From positions 1-6,124 of the forward strand of contig JAFAZB010000523.1 in assembly GCA_019240015.1 (NCBI GenBank): DNA of 6,124 nucleotides, written 5' to 3'. Positions 1 to 4,634 of this stretch are shown here, piece after piece. The notes beneath the pieces are model-generated. The model searched no databases and was not told the DNA's origin. It was given only the letters and a program-made list of their open reading frames with translations. The stretch comes from Solirubrobacterales bacterium (GTDB lineage: Bacteria > Actinomycetota > Thermoleophilia > Solirubrobacterales > Solirubrobacteraceae). The stretch's first letter is position 1, and each line of letters starts with the position of its first letter. Both the position numbers and the translations under genes were made by a program.

Positions 1-18
1 GGACCGAAGCGGGCTGCA

Positions 19-1140
19 GTGCCCGACGCGATCCTCGGGATGGCGGTGGCGGCCGGGACCGTGATCCAGCTCGCCGTCCTCGACCGGGTCAGCGTTGACG
101 GTGTCGTGGTGAGCGTTCTGATCGGGGTAGCGGTCACTTGCCGCCGCGCCGCGCTGCTGGCCGTCGCCCTGCTGCTCGTCACGATGACGGTGCAGGCGAT
201 GCTCGGCGACACCGGTGTTGTGCGCGGGCTGACCACGCCGGCGCTCGGGACGATCCTCGTCTTCTATGCGCTCGGCGCGTACGTCCCGGAGCGTATATCG
301 GCACGCACCATGGTCCTCGCGCTGGTCGCGGTCGGCGCCACCCGGCTAACGACCGGGGGCGGCGGCCCGTCGACCGCCGCGGCCGTCGACGGGTTTGGTC
401 TGTTCACGCCATACCTGCTTGGACTGGTCGTGCGCCGCCGTGACGCCCATACGCGCAGCGAGGAGGCGCACGCCGCGGCCGCCGGCCGCAAGCGCGAGCG
501 CGTGGCGTCGCGGGCTGTGGCCGCGGAGCGGGCACGGATTGCGCGGGAGTTGCACGACGTGATCGCCCACAACGTTTCGGTGATGGTGATCCAGGCCGGC
601 GGCGCGCGGCTCGTGCTCGACGCCGATATTGACCGGGCGGAGGCGTCCCTGCGCGCAGTCGAGCACGCCGGCAACGAGGCGCTGGTGGAGATGCGCCGGC
701 TGCTCGGGCTGCTCGGCGAGGACGAGCCGCAGACACGTGCGCCACAGCCCGGGCTGCACGATCTTCCGGCGCTGATCGCGGGTGCCCGCACCGCTGGTCT
801 CGACACCACCCTGCGGACCGACGGCGACGCGCTGTCGGTCTCGCCCGCGCTTGACCTCTGCGCCTACCGTGTCGTGCAGGAGGCGCTGACGAACGCGATC
901 AGGTACGCCGCCCCCGCCCGCGCCGACGTCCGCGTTCGCTGGCGTAGCGGCGAGCTGGAGCTTGAGGTGCTCGACAGCGGTGGTGGTGGTGGTGGTGGCG
1001 GCGGCGGCCGGGCACCCGGCGGCGGGCACGGCCTGATCGGGATGCGCGAGCGGGTGACGATGCACGGCGGTACCGTGGAGCATGGCCGCACCGTCGCCGG
1101 GGGCTTTGAGGTCCGGGCGCTGATCCCGGTTGGCGGATGA
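19..1140 (+). CDS. Membrane sensor histidine kinase (HisKA_3/DesK-NarX class), complete catalytic domain
   Basis: Sensor kinase that would autophosphorylate a histidine with ATP and pass the phosphate to the regulator encoded two genes downstream. Residues 1-140 form several hydrophobic segments (about 4-21, 27-42, 44-62, 74-88, 120-138), so it is an integral membrane protein with almost no extracellular domain. A charged linker (140-170) leads to the HisKA_3 domain with the ELHD box; His179 is the predicted phosphoacceptor. The ATPase domain has the N box (VQEALTNAIRYA, Asn292), the G1 box around Asp319 and the G2 box GHGLIGMRERV (336-346). Ten consecutive glycines (321-330) follow G1, which is unusual. 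The chosen start is a GTG at 19, but the frame stays open to the window edge, so the true start may lie upstream. Its stop overlaps the next gene by 4 nt. The length (373 residues) is normal for the family. The input signal is not deducible. Confidence 0.93.
   Translation: MPDAILGMAVAAGTVIQLAVLDRVSVDGVVVSVLIGVAVTCRRAALLAVALLLVTMTVQAMLGDTGVVRGLTTPALGTILVFYALGAYVPERISARTMVLALVAVGATRLTTGGGGPSTAAAVDGFGLFTPYLLGLVVRRRDAHTRSEEAHAAAAGRKRERVASRAVAAERARIARELHDVIAHNVSVMVIQAGGARLVLDADIDRAEASLRAVEHAGNEALVEMRRLLGLLGEDEPQTRAPQPGLHDLPALIAGARTAGLDTTLRTDGDALSVSPALDLCAYRVVQEALTNAIRYAAPARADVRVRWRSGELELEVLDSGGGGGGGGGGRAPGGGHGLIGMRERVTMHGGTVEHGRTVAGGFEVRALIPVGG
979..1008 (+). repeat. Trinucleotide repeat (GGT)6(GGC)4 encoding Gly10 inside HK1
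   Basis: Six GGT codons are followed by four GGC codons, all in frame, encoding glycines 321-330 of the upstream kinase directly after the Asp-Ser-Gly of the G1 box. Related kinases usually have a short DDGPG-like turn here. Changes in unit number would keep the frame and only lengthen or shorten the loop near the ATP lid. Confidence 0.9.
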
Positions 1141-1913
1141 CAGCACGGCGGATCAGCGCCCGGACCGCGGCGACCGTCGGCCGACTCGACCTCGCCGTCG
1201 CAGTTGCGACGCTCGCCGTGCTCGAGGTGGTGCACGCGACTATCGCCAATGGCGGTGAGCTCGCGACCGCCGTGGCACTGGTGCCGTTCGTTGCGCCGCT
1301 CGCCGTCCACCGGCGCTGGCCGCTCGCGGCGCTCCTGGGGAGCGTCGCGGTGGTGCTGATCCAGAAGCCGTTCGGGCAGATCCTCAGAAGCCTCAACGGC
1401 GACCAGGCGGTGCTGCTGCTCCTCTCCTACGGCGCCGGCGCGTGGCTGCCGAGCCGACGTGCGGTCACTGCGCTGGCGAGCGCGCTCGGCCTGATGATTG
1501 TCTGGGCGCTGATGCCGCCGGGGGCCGCGACGACGCTCAGCGCGATCCCCGGGCCGACTCTGTACGTGACGGTGCTGCTCATTCCGACGTGGAGCGTCGC
1601 CCGGGTAATCCGCCGCCATCGAGAGTCGGCCCGCCAGTTCTCCGAGCTGGCCGAGGCTACTCTGGCGCTAAGCCGCGAGGAGGCCGTGGCGGCGGCCGCC
1701 GCCGAGCGCGCGCGGATCAGCGTCGAGCTTCACGACATCATCGCCCACAGCGTCAGCGCGATGGTCGTCCAAGCTGGGAGCGCGCGCATGCTGCTGCACA
1801 GCGACCGGGAGCGGGCGCGGGAGTCACTGAGCGTGATCGAGCGCACCGGTCGCGAGACGCTGACCGACCTGCGCTCGCTGGTGGGGATGCTGCGCCGGCG
1901 GGAGGCACAGTGA
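1137..1913 (+). CDS. Histidine-kinase-like membrane protein lacking the ATPase domain (HisKA_3 only)
   Basis: A 258-residue protein with an N-terminal membrane region (hydrophobic stretches about 18-38, 43-58, 62-77, 90-105, 109-127 and 137-155), a charged coiled linker (156-190), and a HisKA_3 dimerisation/phosphotransfer domain containing ELHDIIAH, with His199 as predicted phosphoacceptor. It ends at about the point where other family members begin the linker to HATPase_c. No N, G1 or G2 box is present in this frame, and the response regulator begins at the stop codon, so no catalytic domain is encoded downstream. The ATG at 1137 overlaps the stop of HK1 (ATGA), and its own TGA overlaps the regulator start (GTGA), which implies translational coupling of all three. 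It probably cannot autophosphorylate alone. Inference: it is phosphorylated in trans by, or heterodimerises with, HK1, or acts as a phosphate relay or sink. Confidence 0.9.
   Translation: MTARRISARTAATVGRLDLAVAVATLAVLEVVHATIANGGELATAVALVPFVAPLAVHRRWPLAALLGSVAVVLIQKPFGQILRSLNGDQAVLLLLSYGAGAWLPSRRAVTALASALGLMIVWALMPPGAATTLSAIPGPTLYVTVLLIPTWSVARVIRRHRESARQFSELAEATLALSREEAVAAAAAERARISVELHDIIAHSVSAMVVQAGSARMLLHSDRERARESLSVIERTGRETLTDLRSLVGMLRRREAQ
1901..1905 (+). promoter_or_regulatory. Shine-Dalgarno site that fixes the response-regulator start
   Basis: GGAGG lies inside the last codons of the truncated kinase, 4 nt before a GTG at 1910. It supports that GTG as the regulator start, although the same frame is open much further upstream (an ATG at 1442 would add a long non-homologous tail). 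Confidence 0.7.
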
Positions 1914-2578
1914 GCCTCGGCGTCGTGATCGCCGACGACCAAGCGCTGGTCCGCGCCGGGTTCCGGATGATACTCGAGACCGATCCCGAGCTCGCCGTCC
2001 TGGCTGAGGTCAGCAATGGCGCGCAGGCACTCGACGTCACCCGCCGGCTGCGGCCGGGCATCGTGCTGATGGACGTCCGGATGCCGGAGATGGACGGGCT
2101 CGAGGCGACCCGGCGGATCGTCAGGCTGAGCCCGGCGCCGCGGGTGCTGATCCTGACGACGTTCGACCTCGACGAGTACGTGTTCGACGCGCTACAGGCC
2201 GGCGCCAGCGGGTTCGTGCTCAAGGACGTAGCCCCCGAGTCGCTGATCGCCGCCGTCCACACGGTCGCCGCAGGTGAGGCGCTGCTCGCGCCGTCGGTCA
2301 CTCGCCGGCTGATCGAGGCCTACACGCGCGACCACAGGCCGACGAGCCCGCCGGCCGGGATCGACGAGCTGACCCCCAGGGAGCTTGAGATCCTGACGCT
2401 GGTCGCGCGCGGGATGTCCAACGCCGAGATCGCCCAACGATTGGTCGTCTCGACCGCGACGATTAAGACCCACGTCGGCCGGGTGCTGGAGAAGCTCGAG
2501 CTGCGCGACCGGATCCAGGCGGTCGTGCTCGCCTACGAGACCGGGATCGTGCAGCCCGGAACCGGGCCGCGGCCCTGA
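1910..2578 (+). CDS. NarL/LuxR-family response regulator (REC + HTH)
   Basis: A 222-residue transcription regulator that should be activated by phosphate transfer from the kinase genes directly upstream. The receiver domain (about 3-120) has the acidic pair Asp9-Asp10, phosphoacceptor Asp55 in IVLMDVRMPEMDG, a conserved Thr at 83-84 (LILTTFD) and Lys105 (GFVLKD). The LuxR-type helix-turn-helix follows: LTPRELEILTLVARGMSNAEI begins near residue 154 and the recognition helix (STATIKTHVGRVLEKL) lies near 181-196. All key residues are present, so it looks functional. I chose the GTG at 1910 because it gives the canonical receiver N-terminus, has a GGAGG 4 nt upstream and overlaps the preceding stop by 4 nt. 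Regulators of this type often control neighbouring transport or stress genes or their own operon; no target is evident in this window. Confidence 0.96.
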   Translation: MSLGVVIADDQALVRAGFRMILETDPELAVLAEVSNGAQALDVTRRLRPGIVLMDVRMPEMDGLEATRRIVRLSPAPRVLILTTFDLDEYVFDALQAGASGFVLKDVAPESLIAAVHTVAAGEALLAPSVTRRLIEAYTRDHRPTSPPAGIDELTPRELEILTLVARGMSNAEIAQRLVVSTATIKTHVGRVLEKLELRDRIQAVVLAYETGIVQPGTGPRP

Positions 2579-2596
2579 CCGGCGCCGATGAGCCGG
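2564..2596 (+). terminator. Possible hairpins at the end of the two-component operon
   Basis: The last codons of the regulator contain the perfect 12-bp palindrome GGGCCGCGGCCC (2564-2575). Just after the stop, CCGGC (2579-2583) can pair with GCCGG (2592-2596). There is no T tract, so this would only be a terminator of the T-less kind proposed for high-GC actinobacteria. Confidence 0.22.
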
Positions 2597-3057
2597 CCGG
2601 ACCGCAATCAGACAAGGTCCGCGCCGTCGCGCGCGACCAGCGCTGCTCCAGCCCGCCGCGCTTGAGGACTTGACGAGTCGCCGCAGGCCTGCTTCGTGGT
2701 CGCGACGAGCCTGCCGCCCGCGCCGAGCCCGGACCTGCTCCGCGCGGAACTCGCAATCGGCGGCTGCTTGCAGCGGGCGGCGCTCACGGCTAGCACCAGC
2801 GCGAACTGACAGCGAGGCGTCGGCGGATGAGCGCATCTCTCGAATGCGATCGCCCGGCCCCTGCACGACCGGCGCCATCGCCTTGGCGACCGGGCGATGG
2901 CGCGCCGAGCCGGCGGCATACCTCCTTTCGCGTGAACGCAATCGGCTCGCCGAGCAAGCAGAGGGTCGGCCGACTCCTGCTAATCGATCAAGGCGAAAGC
3001 ATGTCCTCTGCTCATGAGCGAGAGATAACCCACGAGCGGCCGGAGGACTGCTCGTCG
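2579..3057. other. Gene-poor stretch, no recognisable gene
   Basis: About 480 bp between the regulator and the ABM-like gene. Reading frames exist on both strands but their translations are arginine-, alanine- and serine-rich and match no family I know. The best candidate is a 103-codon frame on the - strand (2919 down to 2608). It is preceded by a perfect AAAGGAGG (2921-2928), but only one base separates this from the ATG, which is too close for normal initiation. A near-palindrome centred on GCTCATGAGC lies at 3010-3019. The stretch could be a spacer or the remains of a gene decayed beyond recognition. Confidence 0.5.
3032..3055 (-). terminator. Candidate terminator hairpin for the ABM-like gene
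   Basis: ACGAGC (3032-3037) and GCTCGT (3050-3055) form a perfect 6-bp stem starting 2 nt after the stop of the - strand gene. On that strand it is followed by GGGTTATCTCTC, only weakly T-rich. The position is right; the strength is doubtful. Confidence 0.35.
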
Positions 3058-3318
3058 CTAAGCGTGTGCGACTACCTCGCTCACGTCGTTGTCCTCGATG
3101 GTGGTTCCGGAAGGAACCAACGATGGCACTAGGTCGGACGCGGCCTTCGCGTTCTCCTCCGAGTCGAATACGACGACAGATCGGCCTACCCCGTCGCCCC
3201 GGGTCCAATAGCCGGCGACGAAGCCCGGAAGCTCCCTGACCCGAGGCACGACTTGCTCCCGCAGAATCGTGGGATCCGGGTTATCGGAGAGCCTCACGTT
3301 CACGAGCACCGCATGCAT
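3058..3318 (-). CDS. Small ABM-like (dimeric alpha/beta barrel) protein
   Basis: An 86-residue soluble protein with the pattern of antibiotic-biosynthesis-monooxygenase-like and related ferredoxin-fold proteins: a first beta strand (AVLVNVRL, 3-10), a helix ending in the characteristic PGF (31-33) followed by a second strand (VAGYWTRG), a third strand SVVVFDSEENAKAA leading into the second helix, and a final strand VSEVVAHA. Relatives form dimers and include cofactor-free oxygenases and heme-degrading enzymes, but many have no known reaction and no diagnostic catalytic residue is visible, so the function is left open. The start at ATG 3318 is well supported by AAAGGAGG 5 nt upstream. It is transcribed divergently from a second, broken ABM-like gene. 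A perfect hairpin, TGGTTCC-GGAA-GGAACCA (3102-3119), lies inside the 3' part of the coding region. Confidence 0.85.
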   Translation of the reverse strand: MHAVLVNVRLSDNPDPTILREQVVPRVRELPGFVAGYWTRGDGVGRSVVVFDSEENAKAASDLVPSLVPSGTTIEDNDVSEVVAHA

Positions 3319-3323
3319 CGCCG

Positions 3324-3331
3324 CCTCCTTT
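3324..3331 (-). promoter_or_regulatory. Strong Shine-Dalgarno of the ABM-like gene
   Basis: AAAGGAGG on the - strand, 5 nt before the ATG at 3318. It fixes the start of this small gene and suggests efficient translation. Confidence 0.8.
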
Positions 3332-3371
3332 GTTGTGGTCCGTTGCGCCCACCCTATCCGAGGCTGCGCTT

Positions 3372-3385
3372 CGAGTTGTGACTCG
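3372..3385. promoter_or_regulatory. Small palindrome in the divergent intergenic region
   Basis: CGAGT-TGTG-ACTCG has perfect 5-bp arms. It lies 54 bp upstream of the - strand ABM-like start, next to a poor -10-like TAGGGT on the - strand (3351-3356). It could be an operator, but an element this small can occur by chance. Confidence 0.25.
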
Positions 3386-3440
3386 TCGGTTCAGCCGTGC
3401 CCACGAGTGCTATCGCCCCACGTGGCAGCATCGCCGTGGG

Positions 3441-3456
3441 CGACAGCTCCCTGTCG
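3441..3456. promoter_or_regulatory. Perfect 6-bp hairpin/palindrome in the divergent intergenic region
   Basis: CGACAG-CTCC-CTGTCG has perfect 6-bp arms and a 4-nt loop. It sits between the two divergent ABM-like genes, about 115 bp before the + strand start. No T tract follows. It could be an operator or a small RNA hairpin. Confidence 0.28.
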
Positions 3457-3571
3457 ATCAAAGCAGCTCCATGCTCATCGCCCCGTTACGGTGGAGCACT
3501 GCCATGCTCCCGTGATGAGCGGTCGAATATATGATCGGCTACGTCCTGAGCCCTTGAAAAGAGAACGATTA

Positions 3572-3831
3572 GTGCCCGTCCTGATTCGACACCGTGCCGC
3601 AACGAGCTCAGCGCAGTACGACGAGAGCGCGCCGCCGCTAGTCGCGATGCTAAAGAAGCAGCCGGGCTTCCTACTCCACGTCTCATATGAAGCGGCGACG
3701 GCTTCGTCGTAGCCGAGGTGTGGGAGACGCGGGAGCAGCACGACGCTTGGTTCGACGCGAACGTGGAGCCCAACCTCCCAATGGAGATCACGCAAGAGGT
3801 AATCGACCTCCACAGCGTCCACAAGCCGTAG
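3572..3831 (+). pseudogene. Second ABM-like small protein gene, broken by a one-base frameshift
   Basis: Two frames together give a familiar actinobacterial small protein of the alpha/beta-barrel type. The first part, from GTG 3572, reads VPVLIRHRA then PPLVAMLKKQPGFLLHVSYE and ends at TAG 3710-3712. The second part, one frame over from about 3700, reads GFVVAEVWETREQHDAWFDA then NVEPNLPMEITQEVI and DLHSVHKP, ending at TAG 3829-3831. The footprint is 260 nt, exactly one base short of an 87-codon gene, which points to a single-base deletion near 3692-3702 (in GCGGCGACGGC). The restored product would be 86 residues, the same length as the divergent neighbour. Upstream are a weak purine-rich ribosome site (AAAAGAGA, 3557-3564) and a TATGAT hexamer (3530-3535) without a good -35. 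Family resemblance is confident; whether the break is real or a sequencing slip is not. Confidence 0.85.
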
Positions 3832-3866
3832 GGTGCTCGCGGTTGGCGTTGGCTCACCGAGCGCCC
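3831..3866 (+). terminator. Hairpin directly after the broken ABM-like gene
   Basis: GGGTGCTCG (3831-3839) pairs with CGAGCGCCC (3858-3866) over 9 bp including one G-U pair. It begins at the last base of the stop codon. No T tract follows, so it is a T-less candidate terminator or 3'-end stabiliser. Confidence 0.35.
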
Positions 3867-4020
3867 GACCGCGTCAGCATCGGCTCAAACCAGATCGCTC
3901 TGCCGATAACCCCGGTGCCATGTGGCACGCGCAGGGCGGCCGAGGTGTGCCCATTCAAGGGCCGACAGCGGTCCCACGAGAACGCGATGATGATGCACGA
4001 GAGCGTGCCGCCTTAACGAA

Positions 4021-4042
4021 AGCCCGGCTTCCCCATCGGGCT
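4021..4042 (-). terminator. Candidate Rho-independent terminator on the - strand
   Basis: On the - strand AGCCCG, a 10-nt loop and CGGGCT form a perfect 6-bp GC-rich stem followed by TTTCGTT. It is the best intrinsic-terminator shape in the window, but it lies about 240 nt beyond the helix-turn-helix gene that it would serve. Confidence 0.42.
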
Positions 4043-4048
4043 ACATGC

Positions 4049-4093
4049 GACAGCCGGTGCTCGAGAGCGAGTCGAGGCCCTCGTCCGGCTGTC
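4049..4093. repeat. Perfect 9-bp inverted repeat with 27-bp spacer
   Basis: GACAGCCGG (4049-4057) and CCGGCTGTC (4085-4093) are exact reverse complements. The spacer itself holds CTCGAG/CGAG-type complementarity. It lies 6 bp beyond the candidate terminator at 4021-4042. Confidence 0.6.
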
Positions 4094-4160
4094 AAGGAAG
4101 CGACGGCAACGGTGCTTCGCGCGGAGCAACCGCGGTGCCAACGCCGCCTCCCTCGGGGGT

Positions 4161-4207
4161 ACTCCCGATTTTGCAACGGCCGTCCGGACCGTCACAAAAT
4201 CGGGAGT
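4161..4207. repeat. Perfect 13-bp inverted repeat (47-bp hairpin) flanked by GGGT
   Basis: ACTCCCGATTTTG (4161-4173) and CAAAATCGGGAGT (4195-4207) are perfect reverse complements with a 21-nt centre. The centre can add four more pairs (ACGG 4176-4179 with CCGT 4189-4192) around the TCCGGA palindrome. The sequence GGGT abuts both outer ends (4157-4160 and 4208-4211). Possible readings are a strong RNA hairpin, a bidirectional terminator lacking a clear T tract (CTTTCT follows on the + strand), a REP/MITE-like mini-element, or a protein-binding or recombination site. Confidence 0.75.
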
Positions 4208-4283
4208 GGGTGCTTTCTAGCTAGGGGAGGAATCGCACGAACAGGGCTTGGGTCCGAGGACATCCGGACCGGTGCACCAGCGA

Positions 4284-4523
4284 TCACGCAGGGGTTCTGG
4301 TCTTTGAGCGTGTCCGGCCACGAGCAACCTGGCGTTCGCGCCAATGCTCGACTTGAGGCCGCAGCCACAGACACGGTCAGCCCGGGCCCAGATTGAGGAC
4401 CGGGCGAGGCATGTCTGGATAGCGGCGCTGGTATTGGCTGACGGTGTTGCGGTGCACCAGGCCGATGATCTTGGCGACATCGTGCGCATCGATGAGGTCT
4501 TCTAGAACTACGCGCCGAGGCAT
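4284..4523 (-). pseudogene. Small AlpA/MerR-like helix-turn-helix protein gene with an in-frame TGA
   Basis: From ATG 4523 the frame reads MPRRVVLEDLIDAHDVAKII and then GLVHRNTVSQYQRRYPDMPR, a winged helix-turn-helix start typical of AlpA/MerR-like DNA-binding proteins often found in actinobacterial accessory regions. It stops at TGA (4377-4379) after 48 residues (ending LNLGPG). The same frame continues in family style, PCLWLRPQVEHWRER, the usual C-terminal wing and helix, to a second TGA at 4284-4286. Restoring the stop to CGA (Arg) would give a normal 79-residue protein, so a single C-to-T change explains the lesion; readthrough is the alternative. No good ribosome site precedes ATG 4523, and an 18-codon frame with a good one lies just upstream in the same frame. 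The family assignment rests on sequence pattern only. Confidence 0.72.
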
Positions 4524-4532
4524 GACCGCAGC

Positions 4533-4589
4533 CTAGACCTGGTGGCAGACGTGTCCTACGCCCGTGAGCATCTTTCCGTCCGAGGCCAT
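4533..4589 (-). CDS. Possible 18-residue leader peptide, or lost N-terminus of the HTH gene
   Basis: ATG 4589 is preceded by GGAGG (4596-4600) at the ideal spacing of 6 nt. It encodes MASDGKMLTGVGHVCHQV and ends at TAG 4533-4535, 9 nt before the ATG of the helix-turn-helix gene. Both are in the same frame, so this is either a translated leader that could couple or attenuate expression, or the original start of a longer gene interrupted by a further nonsense change. An AT-rich patch (4604-4616, TATCTT on the - strand) could be a -10 region just upstream. Confidence 0.3.
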   Translation of the reverse strand: MASDGKMLTGVGHVCHQV

Positions 4590-4634
4590 ATGTAGCCTCC
4601 ACGTGTAAGATAAACAAGGCGACCCCGAAGCAGA

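Larger units (their letters stand above)
3867..4283. other. Gene-free stretch rich in inverted repeats
   Basis: No frame here gives a recognisable protein on either strand; the long + frame crossing it (3833-4396) is low-complexity and overlaps the - strand helix-turn-helix gene. One - strand segment (about 4010-3850) reads somewhat like ordinary protein but I cannot assign it. What stands out are inverted repeats: GTGCCA-TG-TGGCAC (3915-3928), AGCCCG/CGGGCT (4021-4042), GACAGCCGG/CCGGCTGTC (4049-4093) and a 13-bp pair (4161-4207). Confidence 0.5.

Noticed and set aside
346..1146. Long - strand reading frame opposite HK1, and a second one at 864-1619 with runs of His and Pro
   Set aside because: These are shadows of the kinase genes in GC-rich DNA; the His/Pro runs come from the antisense of the GGT/GGC repeat. 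The + strand has complete family motifs.
1442..1909. Long N-terminal extension of the response regulator from ATG 1442
   Set aside because: The added part is the kinase gene read in another frame; the receiver domain starts cleanly at GTG 1910 with its own ribosome site.
3102..3119. Perfect 7-bp hairpin with a GGAA loop
   Set aside because: It lies inside the coding region of the ABM-like gene, and a single short hairpin there needs no separate explanation.
2192..3208. 338-codon - strand frame spanning the regulator end and the gene-poor region
   Set aside because: It overlaps the well-supported response regulator and most of the ABM-like gene, has an arginine-rich composition and shows no recognisable domain.
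3530..3535. TATGAT as a -10 promoter element for the broken ABM-like gene
   Set aside because: There is no acceptable -35 at 16-18 bp, so it is mentioned only as a weak hint.
3833..4396. 187-codon + strand frame
   Set aside because: It is low-complexity, matches no family, crosses hairpins and overlaps the HTH gene on the other strand.
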